From NCBI RefSeq assembly GCF_008923185.1, contig NZ_WBMT01000018.1, positions 1-64,000 of the forward strand: 64,000 nucleotides of DNA. The letters are read 5' to 3'. This DNA comes from Actinomadura rudentiformis. GTDB taxonomy: Bacteria > Actinomycetota > Actinomycetes > Streptosporangiales > Streptosporangiaceae. Under the pieces are notes generated by a model. The model saw only the letters and a program-made list of their open reading frames with translations. It was not told the DNA's origin and did no database searches. Shown here in pieces: positions 17,001 through 25,580 of the stretch (position 1 is the first letter of the stretch; every line of letters begins with the position of its first letter). The position numbers and the translations under genes are program-made.

Positions 17001-17111
17001 GAGCCGTCGGCCCGGTTGGAGCGGAGGTGTTTATCCGAGGTTGCTTCCCCGGCCTCGATTCTCGTGCTCCGCCACTTGCACGAGATTCGGCCGGTGCCAT
17101 GTAGTGGTCTT

Positions 17112-18587
17112 GTGCCAGTCTCCACCGCAGCGAGAAATAGGCAGCAGATCTGCCGCGACATTCGTGAGACAAAGCTGTCGTTTCTGCAGGGCAATGTCAC
17201 GGTCGCCGAGCACGTGCAGACCGTGCTCGACGCCATCCACGAAACCGACGCCGAGCTCGGCGCGTTCGTCGCGGTCGCCGGCGCCGGTGCGCTGCTGGAG
17301 GCGGAGGCGGCCGACCGGCTCCTCGCCGATCTCGGCGAGGCGGCCTTCCAGGACCGGCCGCTGCTCGGGGTCACGGTGTCGGTCAAAGACCTCATCCAGA
17401 CGCGCGACCTGCCCACGCGGAGAGGGTCGTTGCTGCCGAACCGGCGCGCCGCCGCGGACGCCCCCGCCGTGGCCCGGCTCCGGGCGGCGGGAGCGATCGT
17501 GGTGGGGAAGACGGCCACGTCGGAGCACGGCTGGAGCGCGAGCACGGTGAGCAGGGTGGCCGGCCCCACCCGCAACCCCTGGGCGCGCGACAGGTCCGCC
17601 GGGGGCTCCAGCGGCGGGTCCGCGGCCGCGGTGTCGGCGGGGCTGTGCACCGCGGCGGTCGGCACCGACGGGGCAGGATCGGTCCGTATCCCGGCGGCCT
17701 TCTGCGGCGTGGTCGGGTTCAAGCCGTCCTACGCCCGGATTCCCTACGTGCCGCCCTGCGCCGAGCGGCTGGCGCACGTGGGGCCGCTCGCGCGGAACGT
17801 GGCCGATGTCGCCGAGCTCATGCCGGTGCTGGACGGTCCGGACCACCGAGACCCGGATTCGGTGACCGCTCAGTCTCTGGGCGCCATTTCGGCTGGGGGC
17901 GCCACGTTGTCTGGGGGCGCCACGTTGTCTGAGGGCGCCATGGCCCCCGGCTCGCTGCGGATCGGCTGGATCGAGTTCCCTCGGACGTCCGGCGAGGTCC
18001 GGCGGGTCACCGAGGGAATCCTGCCGGTGCTGACCGGGCTGGGACACCGCGTCGACCGCATCGAGGTGCCGTTTCCCGATCCGTACGCGTCGCTGGTGGA
18101 CGTCCTCGCCGCAGCCGAGGCCAGCGGCACCGAGCCGGAAGACGAACCGTGGTGCGACGAGGGCCGGGCCGCGATCATCCGGTACGGGCGCTCCCTGAGC
18201 GGCGCGGCAGTGATGCGCGCCGAGGAGTCGCGGCTGACCCTGCGAGCGCGGCTGGGCTCGGTGATGGACGACTACGACCTGCTGGCCATGGCGACCGTCC
18301 CCGTCGAGCCGTTCGCCGCCGAGATGATCGCCCCCTCCTGGGCCGCCGACCCCCAAGACCTGCTGTGGCTGGCGTGGTCGCCCGCCACCTACCCGTTCAA
18401 CATCACCGGCCAGCCGGCCCTGTCCCTGCCCGCCGGCGTGACGGCCCGTGGACTGCCGGTCGGGCTTCAGCTGGTGGGCCGGGTCGGCGACGACGACCTG
18501 GTGCTCGCGGCCGCCGGCCGCATCGAGGCGCGGCTCGACCTGACGATGGCGCCGCCGGGCACTGACACGGAAGGGAAAGAATCATGA
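17112..18587 (+). CDS. Amidase-signature hydrolase, FzmO/KinK-like
   Basis: 491-residue amidase-signature enzyme. The Ser-cisSer-Lys triad is visible: Lys in VSVKDLIQT, the Ser-rich GGSSGGSAAAVSAGL and the nucleophile region GTDGAGSVRIPAAFCGVVG. In fosfazinomycin and kinamycin biosynthesis an amidase of this kind deacetylates acetylhydrazine to hydrazine. The frame is open from 16866, but the GTG at 17112 is preferred because an operator lies at 16973-17000 and the earlier residues do not look like the family. An 18-base tandem repeat at 17895-17930 inserts GGATLS twice in a surface loop. The stop overlaps the next start (ATGA). Confidence 0.87.
   Translation: MPVSTAARNRQQICRDIRETKLSFLQGNVTVAEHVQTVLDAIHETDAELGAFVAVAGAGALLEAEAADRLLADLGEAAFQDRPLLGVTVSVKDLIQTRDLPTRRGSLLPNRRAAADAPAVARLRAAGAIVVGKTATSEHGWSASTVSRVAGPTRNPWARDRSAGGSSGGSAAAVSAGLCTAAVGTDGAGSVRIPAAFCGVVGFKPSYARIPYVPPCAERLAHVGPLARNVADVAELMPVLDGPDHRDPDSVTAQSLGAISAGGATLSGGATLSEGAMAPGSLRIGWIEFPRTSGEVRRVTEGILPVLTGLGHRVDRIEVPFPDPYASLVDVLAAAEASGTEPEDEPWCDEGRAAIIRYGRSLSGAAVMRAEESRLTLRARLGSVMDDYDLLAMATVPVEPFAAEMIAPSWAADPQDLLWLAWSPATYPFNITGQPALSLPAGVTARGLPVGLQLVGRVGDDDLVLAAAGRIEARLDLTMAPPGTDTEGKES
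17895..17930. repeat. 18-base tandem repeat inside the amidase gene
   Basis: Two exact 18-base copies (17895-17912, 17913-17930) followed by a partial third, in frame, encoding a repeated Gly-Ala-Thr-Leu-Ser unit. Probably replication slippage in a tolerant loop. Confidence 0.85.
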
Positions 18588-20080
18588 TTTCCAGGCCATG
18601 GTCCCTGCACGGCGAGGAGGGGGCCGTCGGGCGCCCGTCGTTCGTGGCCGAGTTCGGACTCTGGGACGACCGGCAGGCAGCCGCGGCCGAGCGGATCGAG
18701 GCGGAGCTGGACGAGGTCGATCTCGTCCGGGTGGCGTTCTGCGACCCGCACGGCCTGGCCCGGTCGAAGACCGTGCCCGCGAACGTCTTCCGCACGGTGC
18801 TGAGCAACGGCATGGACTTCAGCGCCGGGCCGTTCCTCTTCGACACCGGCCATGCCGTCGCGGTCGACTTCCAGACCGATCCCGGCCTGGGGATCGGCGA
18901 ACTGCTCGGCGCGGGCGACTTCGTGCTCGTTCCGGACCCGCGCACGTTCCAGGTGCTGCCCGGGATCGAGCCGAGGACCGCCTGGGTGCTCGGGAACGAG
19001 TACCTGCGCGACGGCACACCGCACCCGCTTGCCTCTCGCGACGTCCTGCGCCGCGTTTGCGCCCGGTACGCCAAGCACGACCTGGACCCGGTCATCGGGT
19101 TGGAGATCGAGTGGTACCTCACCCGGCTGACCGGCGGGCCGCCGGGCAATGCGGGAAACGGATTCGGCCAGCAGGGGCCCGCTCCTGCGGTCGAGGCCGT
19201 GAACCCCGGGTACCAGTTCAACCTCGACGGCCACTACGACTCAGTGGCCGAGATCGCGGATCCGTTGACCGCGATGCTCAGCGTGCTCGGCCTGCCGCTG
19301 CGCTCGATGGAGCACGAGTCGGGTCCCGGGCAGCTGGAGACCACCTTCGGCCCGATGCTGGCCTTGGACGCGGCGGACGCGATGCTGCTGTTCCGCACCC
19401 AGGTCAAGCAGTTCTGCAGGCGTCGCGGCATGCACGCGTCCTTCATGACGCTGCCGCGCCTGGACAGTTTCGACTCCAGCGGGTGGCACCTGCACCAGTC
19501 CGTGACGAGCACGAAGACCAACCGCAACGTGTTCGCGCCAGAGGGCAACGCGCAGGACGCGATGTCGCCTGAGGGAGAGGCCTACGTCGCGGGCCTGCTG
19601 TCACATGCGCGTGAACTGTGCCTGCTCAGCGTTCCGACCGTGAACGGCTACCGGCGCCTGGGCCCGGAGTTCACGCTGTCCCCGACCTCGGTCAACTGGT
19701 GCTTCGAGGACCGCACCGCGATGGTGCGGGTGCTCAGCGGCGGCAGCTCGACGCACGTCGAGAACCGGATCGGGGAACCGTGCGCGAACCCCTACCTGGT
19801 CATCGCATCCCAGCTCTACGCGGGCCTGGAGGGACTGACCGCCGGCACGCCCGCCGACCGGCCCGCCTACCCGGAGCTGCCAAGGTCGCTGCGCGAGGCA
19901 CTGGACGCGTTCCGCGAGAGCGGCCCCGCCGCAGACCTGCTCGGAACGCCCCTCAAGACATGCCTGACGAAATTGAAGGAGAGCGAGGTGTCGCGCTTCG
20001 ACACATGGCGCGCGGAGCAGCGGCCCGCCGCCGACGAAGTGACCGAATGGGAGCACCGCGAATATTTCGGTGTCTTCTGA
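18584..20080 (+). CDS. Glutamine-synthetase-like ligase, FzmN/KinL-like
   Basis: 498-residue glutamine-synthetase fold, with an N-terminal beta-grasp region (about 35-135) and a catalytic domain containing GLEIEWYLTRL, NPGYQFNLDGHYD, SGWHLHQSV and NGYRRLGPEFTLSPTSVNWC. In kinamycin and fosfazinomycin the homologue joins hydrazine to the side-chain carboxylate of glutamate, giving gamma-glutamylhydrazine, the carrier form. Translationally coupled to the amidase upstream (ATGA) and followed by the ferredoxin. The family is certain. Hydrazine as acceptor is inferred from the surrounding acetyltransferase, lyase and amidase genes. Confidence 0.9.
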   Translation: MISRPWSLHGEEGAVGRPSFVAEFGLWDDRQAAAAERIEAELDEVDLVRVAFCDPHGLARSKTVPANVFRTVLSNGMDFSAGPFLFDTGHAVAVDFQTDPGLGIGELLGAGDFVLVPDPRTFQVLPGIEPRTAWVLGNEYLRDGTPHPLASRDVLRRVCARYAKHDLDPVIGLEIEWYLTRLTGGPPGNAGNGFGQQGPAPAVEAVNPGYQFNLDGHYDSVAEIADPLTAMLSVLGLPLRSMEHESGPGQLETTFGPMLALDAADAMLLFRTQVKQFCRRRGMHASFMTLPRLDSFDSSGWHLHQSVTSTKTNRNVFAPEGNAQDAMSPEGEAYVAGLLSHARELCLLSVPTVNGYRRLGPEFTLSPTSVNWCFEDRTAMVRVLSGGSSTHVENRIGEPCANPYLVIASQLYAGLEGLTAGTPADRPAYPELPRSLREALDAFRESGPAADLLGTPLKTCLTKLKESEVSRFDTWRAEQRPAADEVTEWEHREYFGVF

Positions 20081-20122
20081 GTGCACCGCAGTCCGCGCCA
20101 CCCGGAAGAGAGGAGAACAGAC

Positions 20123-20458
20123 ATGCCGTGGGGGAAGGACACACCCGCCGTGGCCAGCGAGGCGCGCGCGGATCGGATCGCGGAGCGGTCTCGCAATGAA
20201 CAATGGAAGAAGCCGCCGCGTCGTATCGAGACGTCAGAGTGCATAACGTGCGACCTGTGCCTGCGTAACTGCCCTCCCGAGTTCGGGGCCATCTTCGATC
20301 GCGGGCTCGACGTCGTGATAATTCCGGAACTGTGCTCCGGTTGCCCGGTGTGCGTGATGGTGTGTCCCGTCGACTGCATTTACGTGGACGAGGAATGGAC
20401 GCCCACCGAGCCCGGCCTCTGGGATCACGTCGGCCTGACAGTGGAGGGGGCTGCGTGA
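20123..20458 (+). CDS. 2[4Fe-4S] ferredoxin-like electron carrier
   Basis: 111 residues with two complete 4Fe-4S motifs: CITCDLCLRNCP and CSGCPVCVMVCP, each C-x2-C-x2-C-x3-CP. A positively charged N-terminal extension of about 45 residues precedes them. The ATG at 20123 has a GAGAGGAGA ribosome site. The stop overlaps the start of the 630-residue protein (TGATG), so the two products are made together and probably interact. It suggests that low-potential electrons are needed for a step in this cassette, perhaps reduction on the way to the N-N bond. Confidence 0.9.
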   Translation: MPWGKDTPAVASEARADRIAERSRNEQWKKPPRRIETSECITCDLCLRNCPPEFGAIFDRGLDVVIIPELCSGCPVCVMVCPVDCIYVDEEWTPTEPGLWDHVGLTVEGAA

Positions 20459-22350
20459 TGACCTTGCCCACCACGCCTGACACGACGCTTTCCCGGAAGG
20501 CGGCGCTGGCGAAAGCGCGGCAGAGCCGCCGGCCGAGCAGGCTCGGCCGGCGGGCGGGAGCGACGGCCGAGCCGGACTACCCGGTTTCAGAGGAGGCCGG
20601 GTTCCCGGGACTGCTGAAACGGGCCTGGCAGGAGGCGACCGCCGCTCCAGACCTGCCTTCGGCTGTGGACACGCTGCTCACGCTCGCCGGGCATGTCCCG
20701 GCGGACATCCAGCTGCGGGCGCTCCCCGCGCCGGAGGAGTGCGCTCTGAAGGTCCTCGTCGGCAGGTCATGGCGAACGACCGGCCGTGGCGCCCCTCCTG
20801 ACCGCACCACGGGGGACGGCGCTCCGGCGGCGTTCCTCGGCGAGATCGGGTTGAACACGAGCGGCCGCGTCGTCATCCGCGTTCCGTCGAGGCCGCCGCT
20901 GGCCGGCGAAGAGGACCTCGTGGGCGGTGTGCTGCGCGTTCCGTGGTCCGCCCTCGACCTGGCGGACTACCGGACCGAGCTCGCCGCCGCCACCGAACGG
21001 CTGTGCGCCTCGGCTGCAGACTGCCGCGAGTGGCTGGCGGCGGCCGGTCCAGACGGTCGCCGGGACATGCTGGAGGGCCTGAAGGAGGCGGCCCTTCGCA
21101 CGGCGCCGTTCGTGCTGTACTCCGGCGGCCGGCAGTACACCAACTTCCGCGATCGGAACACGCTGACGGGCAAGACGCTGTGGCCGGGCCACCCGGATTG
21201 CGCGCTCAGCAGCCTGACGACGGTGCCGCTCGAGCTGTGGTCGGACAGCGACGTCCTGATGGTCGTCTGCCTCACGCTGTTGGTGCGGTCGGCGGGGTTC
21301 GCCCGGATCGAGGAGGCCAACGGCACCCAGCTCACGACCGACCACCTGGCCTACCTTCTCGAACGGACGCGCCGGGTCTACAACGAGGTACCCGGCGGGC
21401 AGCAGGTGCCGCTCGCGCCCTCGACCCGGGTGGCGGAGCTCAGCGACCTCGCGGAGGCCGTCGCCCGGCGGCGGCGGGAGATCGCCCTGAAGGTCCAGCT
21501 CTATCGCGAGATCCACGGCCCGTTGATGCACAAGGTCGAGCGGATCGCCGATGCCCCCGCCGGCGACGCGATGCGGCAGGAGACGGAGGTCTGCGCGCGG
21601 GTGCGCGACCGGCTCCCGGTCTCCGGTGACACGCTCGCGGAGCTGGGCGCCGCCATCGAGGCGTCGCCCGGATGGCTGGCCGAGCCGCACGGCGAGTTCC
21701 GGACGGGCCTGGAGTCCCTGGTGTACGAGACCGTGCGCGCGGCGACGGCGGCCTTCGACGCCGACTTCGCGATGAGCCGGGGGATGCGGTCGCTCACCGC
21801 GCTGGTCGAGGCGCTGCGCGGGCAGGACTGGCCCAAGATCGCTACTTGGGACCTGCCGCACTTCTTCTGCTGCGTCGTGCCCGCGCCTCACGCCCGGCGC
21901 TACTTCGACGATTCACGTACGCACCTGGCCGACACCGCGTGGTCCATCTCCGCGCGGATGCAGTACAACTCATGGCACTTCCTGGTCGGCAACCTCCCGA
22001 AGGCCCCGGAGATCGTGGCCCGTGACTACTTCGTCCCGCCCTCGATCCCGGATGTCGCGTACTACTCCGATCAACACCATCACGGTCACGTCGCCGCCAG
22101 GGTGCGCTTCAGCATCCGCAGCCCGCAGGCGGTGGAGATTCTGGGACGCATGTTCGACGGATTCGTGGATCTGCGGCTGCTGCGCTGCGAAGGGCTGCCG
22201 TTCGGCGAGCAGGACCTGCTGGCCGCACATCGTGTCTCGGGGTTCATCGCGAAGGCCACCGGCCTCGCCGCCGCGCTGGTCGCCGGCGGCGCGGACATCG
22301 AGATCACGGCCTTCGACTCCCAGTGGCACTGGGAGACGATCACTCGGTAG
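20458..22350 (+). CDS. Unrecognised 630-residue protein of the hydrazine-type cassette
   Basis: No family recognised. Soluble-looking, no signal peptide or clear membrane helix. The N-terminus is basic (about 1-45), then a mixed alpha/beta region with FVLYSGGRQYTNFRDRNT (near 220) and TVPLELWSDSDVLMVVCLTL. A helical middle follows (KVQLYREIHGPLMHKVERIA). The C-terminal third is rich in potential metal ligands: LPHFFCCVVPAPHARRYF, MQYNSWHF and YYSDQHHHGHV. It is made in a TGATG-coupled unit with a 2[4Fe-4S] ferredoxin, directly after the glutamylhydrazine ligase. A redox or metal-dependent nitrogen-chemistry enzyme is the obvious guess, unproven. It ends at a strong bidirectional hairpin. Confidence 0.8.
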   Translation: MTLPTTPDTTLSRKAALAKARQSRRPSRLGRRAGATAEPDYPVSEEAGFPGLLKRAWQEATAAPDLPSAVDTLLTLAGHVPADIQLRALPAPEECALKVLVGRSWRTTGRGAPPDRTTGDGAPAAFLGEIGLNTSGRVVIRVPSRPPLAGEEDLVGGVLRVPWSALDLADYRTELAAATERLCASAADCREWLAAAGPDGRRDMLEGLKEAALRTAPFVLYSGGRQYTNFRDRNTLTGKTLWPGHPDCALSSLTTVPLELWSDSDVLMVVCLTLLVRSAGFARIEEANGTQLTTDHLAYLLERTRRVYNEVPGGQQVPLAPSTRVAELSDLAEAVARRRREIALKVQLYREIHGPLMHKVERIADAPAGDAMRQETEVCARVRDRLPVSGDTLAELGAAIEASPGWLAEPHGEFRTGLESLVYETVRAATAAFDADFAMSRGMRSLTALVEALRGQDWPKIATWDLPHFFCCVVPAPHARRYFDDSRTHLADTAWSISARMQYNSWHFLVGNLPKAPEIVARDYFVPPSIPDVAYYSDQHHHGHVAARVRFSIRSPQAVEILGRMFDGFVDLRLLRCEGLPFGEQDLLAAHRVSGFIAKATGLAAALVAGGADIEITAFDSQWHWETITR

Positions 22351-22379
22351 GAACCCTGGCCACCCGGCAGGAGCCTGCC

Positions 22380-22411
22380 GCGGCGCCCGGCCCGTCATGG
22401 CCGGGCGCCGC
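22380..22411. terminator. Bidirectional terminator hairpin between convergent operons
   Basis: Perfect 13-base stem GCGGCGCCCGGCC with a six-base loop CGTCAT, lying in the 92-base gap between the rightward 630-residue gene and the leftward desaturase gene. There is no T tract, as is usual in actinomycetes. Confidence 0.85.
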
Positions 22412-22442
22412 GAGCCTTCGCATGCCGCTACTTCGCATGCCG

Positions 22443-23459
22443 CTACCGGGTCATGCAGTTCTCCGCGGCGTTCTGGTAGCGCAGTTCGCCGGTCAGGACC
22501 TTCCTGTAGAACGACCAATAGGACGATTCAACCGTCGCGATGCGCTCCTGGATGAGGCCGTGCAGTTCGGGTATCCGCGCCATCGGCACGCCTTGGTGGA
22601 AGTGGTGGGCCGTGTGGAGGTCGTTGCCGTTGGTGAACCAGCGGGCGAACCGGCCCGCGCGGATCGTACGCGTGTTGGTCAGCACGTTCGGATCGGTCTG
22701 GGTGTTGAGGCCGAAGTGCTCCGGCAACTCGATCAGGAAATGCGTCGGCTCGGCGACCAGGAGCGTCGGCAGCACCCATGCGAACAGGATCAGCGGGCTC
22801 CGGGTGACGACGGTGAACGCCACCGCGATCACCAGGACCACCGCGAACAGCAGGTACTCGGTACGGATCTTCTTCGCGGCGGAGGTCTTGGTCACCCCGG
22901 AAACGGTGCGGCCCAGTAGGCTGCGCCCGATGTCGGTGAACACCTCCCCGTAGCGGCCGAGGTGGAAGCAGCCGCGGAGGAACCCGGGCACGCTGTCGAG
23001 ATCATGGAACCGGTAGTTGAAGAACTCCTGGTTCCGCGGGGTGCCGAGGTAGGCGTGATGGCGCAGGTGCTCGTACTTGTAGTGCCAGAACGAGCTCAGC
23101 ATCGGAACGCCGCAGAGGAAGCCCACGAGCCGGTTCAGCCGGCGGCTGCCGTACGCGTGCTCGTGCAGGCACTCGTGCTGCAGCTCCACCAGGTGCGCGT
23201 AGGCCAGACCGAGCACCAGTCCGGCCACGACGATCACCGGCCAGGTGGGGAACAGCGCCATCGCGACCCAGCCGGCGACCACCAGCGTCATGGCCAGGCC
23301 GAACTTGAGGCTGAAGACGCCGGGACGCTTGACGAAGATCTCCTTCGGCAGTTCGCGGCGCCGGTCCTTGCCCTGGACCGGCGCAAGGATCACGTCCACG
23401 GAACCGTAGAGAAGGCGGTCCTCGGCAGGTTTCGAAGCGACTCTTTCCGGTGCCATCAC
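22443..23459 (-). CDS. Membrane fatty-acid-desaturase-like di-iron enzyme
   Basis: 338-residue integral membrane desaturase/hydroxylase. All three histidine boxes are present: HECLHEH (95-101), HLRHH (131-135) and HTAHH (282-286), with hydrophobic helices at about 52-90 and 205-240. Such enzymes use a di-iron centre and an electron carrier to desaturate, hydroxylate or N-oxygenate. It is the last gene of a six-gene leftward operon containing the ring-opening oxygenase. It could modify the polyketide, or perform nitrogen oxidation with the nearby ferredoxin. No acyl-lipid context suggests a normal fatty-acid role. Confidence 0.88.
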   Translation of the reverse strand: MMAPERVASKPAEDRLLYGSVDVILAPVQGKDRRRELPKEIFVKRPGVFSLKFGLAMTLVVAGWVAMALFPTWPVIVVAGLVLGLAYAHLVELQHECLHEHAYGSRRLNRLVGFLCGVPMLSSFWHYKYEHLRHHAYLGTPRNQEFFNYRFHDLDSVPGFLRGCFHLGRYGEVFTDIGRSLLGRTVSGVTKTSAAKKIRTEYLLFAVVLVIAVAFTVVTRSPLILFAWVLPTLLVAEPTHFLIELPEHFGLNTQTDPNVLTNTRTIRAGRFARWFTNGNDLHTAHHFHQGVPMARIPELHGLIQERIATVESSYWSFYRKVLTGELRYQNAAENCMTR

Positions 23460-23483
23460 GTCGTCCTTTCATGTTCAGCAGAG

Positions 23484-24770
23484 CTACACCCGGTCGACCG
23501 GCTGCAGTTCGTCCAGGAAATGGAAGAGGCTGCGGCTGTTGATCGAGTCCGCGGCGACCGCGTCGGCGAACACCTCGGCGACCGCGGCCACCGGGTCGCC
23601 CAGCCGCCGGGCCGCGTCGGCCGCCTCCGCGCGCCGTTCGGCGAAGAGCCGCTGGTACGGCTGCCATCGCAGCTCGGACAAGCCGGTCGGCGGCCGGCCC
23701 GGGTTCGGCTCGGCGGTCCGGGACGCCGGCCGGGTGAACGGCATGACGGCGCGTCTGCCCAGCCCGTCGCGGCGCAGCACGAGAAAGCAGGTGTAGAAGT
23801 ACCGGGCGCCGAGCGACTCCGCGTGCGCGTCCAGGATCTCCAGCAGCCTGTCCGCTTGCAGATCGGGGTTGTGCGGAGCGGACCACCGCGCCGAGACGCC
23901 GCTGCGCACTCGCATGGGCAGCCGTTCCTCGACGGTGACCAGCACCGAGGCGTCCGCCGCGCACTCGTCGATCTCGGCGACCGCGAACGGTCCGGCCTCG
24001 TCGCCGATGCTCTCGAACCGCATGACGAGCACGCCGTCCGGGAGCAGGGCGCGCCGGCTCGCGGTGAAGACGGCGCGGATGACCTGCCTGCCGTCGGGCC
24101 CGCCGTTCCCGGCGGGGAAGTAGCGCAGCCCCGGCGGTACGGGGGCACCCGGCGGATTGGCGGCGATCATCTCGTAGCCGCCGCCCTCCAGCGCGTCGGC
24201 CGCGTCCATGCACTGTACGTCGATCCGGTCGTCGAGGCCGTTGAGGGCGGCGGCCGCGCGGGTCGCGGCCACGCACGCCCGGCTGATGTCGATCGCGGTC
24301 ACCCGGAAGCCGCCGGCGGCCATGGCGACGCTCGTGAACCCCGAGCCCGATCCGACGTCGAGCGCGCGCCCGCCGCCCCGGTGGCTCAGCAGCCGGTCGA
24401 CGATCTGCATGCCGTCCTTCCCGACATAGACCCCGCAGCGTTCGGGACGGTCATGGTGGTCGCCGACCATGAAGAGGTCCCGGGCGGACGTCAGGTGGAA
24501 CGGGACCGAGGGCCCGAGCCCGAGTCCGTCGAGCGCCTTGCGGAGGTCGGCCGGCACCGCCGCGCCGGCCTCACCGAGATGCAGCAGTTCGTACGCCGGA
24601 TCGTCGTGGGCGACCGGGGGCAGCCACGGCTCGTGGATGAGCCCCGCCGCCTGCCGGTAGCTCTCCAGCGTGAGCGGCCAGCCGTGGCGGCGGAGCGTCG
24701 CGGACAGCCGTGACCAGTCTTCGGCCGCGACCTCGCCGAGGCGCGGTCCCGCCCCGTTGGATGCGTCCAT
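23484..24770 (-). CDS. HemK/PrmC-like class I methyltransferase with altered NPPY motif
   Basis: 428-residue SAM-dependent methyltransferase. An N-terminal domain of about 150 residues is followed by the Rossmann core LDVGSGSGFTSVAMAAGG (near 170) and AANPPGAPVPPG where HemK/PrmC and N6-adenine methyltransferases have NPPY. The final aromatic that positions the target nitrogen is thus replaced by glycine. HemK-type enzymes methylate amide or amine nitrogens, so an N-methyltransferase or a repurposed fold is possible. It lies between the desaturase and the AlpJ-like oxygenase in one operon, with gaps of 24 and 43 bases. Confidence 0.82.
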   Translation of the reverse strand: MDASNGAGPRLGEVAAEDWSRLSATLRRHGWPLTLESYRQAAGLIHEPWLPPVAHDDPAYELLHLGEAGAAVPADLRKALDGLGLGPSVPFHLTSARDLFMVGDHHDRPERCGVYVGKDGMQIVDRLLSHRGGGRALDVGSGSGFTSVAMAAGGFRVTAIDISRACVAATRAAAALNGLDDRIDVQCMDAADALEGGGYEMIAANPPGAPVPPGLRYFPAGNGGPDGRQVIRAVFTASRRALLPDGVLVMRFESIGDEAGPFAVAEIDECAADASVLVTVEERLPMRVRSGVSARWSAPHNPDLQADRLLEILDAHAESLGARYFYTCFLVLRRDGLGRRAVMPFTRPASRTAEPNPGRPPTGLSELRWQPYQRLFAERRAEAADAARRLGDPVAAVAEVFADAVAADSINSRSLFHFLDELQPVDRV

Positions 24771-24813
24771 GTCCCGTCTCTTTCCGGTCCCGTCTCCTTC
24801 CGGGCAGCGGGTG

Positions 24814-25551
24814 TCAGGCCACCACGGGTTGTGGCGCGGACCGGCTGTGGACGACCCGATAGGTGTTCCAGTCGAGCGCGGTCGTCAGCGAGTTCCGCTT
24901 GTCCTCGGACTTGCGGCGTGCGGCGGGCTGCTCGGCCCCGGCCATCGCGCGGAACGTGTCGTACGACTGCTTGCCGTCCCACTGCGAATAGACCGCCACG
25001 AAGTCGTTGTCGCTGCCGATGGCCGTGAGGCCGCCGTCTCCGGGACCCCGGGAGCGGATGCCCCGCAGCACGCTCTGCGACCGGTAACCCGGCACGTCCA
25101 CCAGCCACTCGTGGGCCGCCCCGAGCGTGGTGATCAGATCGGTCTGGTCGGCGGGCTCCACCCCGATGATCTCCAGTACCGTGTAGTCGTCGCGGTCGGG
25201 GGAGATCTCGGTGGCGTCGCCCTGTGACGGGTGTCGCCGGCTCAGCTCGACCTCGGTCTGCATCAGCCGGATGAACGTCGTGATCTCCTGGAAGACCGGC
25301 ACCGTGCGGTGCTTGAACTCATCACCCGCGTACCGTGATTCCAGGTTCTGCTTTCCGCGCCACTGAATGAAGTTCGCGGTGCCCAGCCTGTCCTGGCCCC
25401 GGTGCACGGTGCTGGAGATCCAGCCGGGGAACGCCGCGGTGTCGACGATCGCCCGCATCTCGCTGACCAGCCGGTCGACTCGTTCCGACGTGTCGGTCTT
25501 GAACAGATTGATGACCGTCAGGTACCCGTCCTCGGGATTGATGTACGGCAT
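24814..25551 (-). CDS. AlpJ/JadG/GilOII-like ring-B-cleaving oxygenase
   Basis: 245 residues built of two antibiotic-biosynthesis-monooxygenase-like ferredoxin folds (about 1-105 and 125-245). The opening GYLTVINLFKTDT, the TAAFPGWISSTVHRGQDR and GTANFIQWRG segments, and the HRTVPVFQEITTFIRL stretch match my memory of the GilOII/JadG/AlpJ family. These oxidatively open ring B of dehydrorabelomycin on the way to gilvocarcin, jadomycin, kinamycin and fluostatin. This is the clearest sign that the product is a rearranged angucycline rather than an anthracycline. The start at 25551 sits 29 bases after the stop of the upstream hydroxylase. Confidence 0.87.
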   Translation of the reverse strand: MPYINPEDGYLTVINLFKTDTSERVDRLVSEMRAIVDTAAFPGWISSTVHRGQDRLGTANFIQWRGKQNLESRYAGDEFKHRTVPVFQEITTFIRLMQTEVELSRRHPSQGDATEISPDRDDYTVLEIIGVEPADQTDLITTLGAAHEWLVDVPGYRSQSVLRGIRSRGPGDGGLTAIGSDNDFVAVYSQWDGKQSYDTFRAMAGAEQPAARRKSEDKRNSLTTALDWNTYRVVHSRSAPQPVVA

Positions 25552-25580
25552 GGTGTCCTCGCATCCTCTGGTTGCGCTGG

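Noticed and set aside
22962-24713. Long plus-strand frame opposite the desaturase and HemK-like genes
   Set aside because: Composition is Arg/Gly/Val-rich shadow coding; the minus strand carries histidine boxes and a SAM loop.
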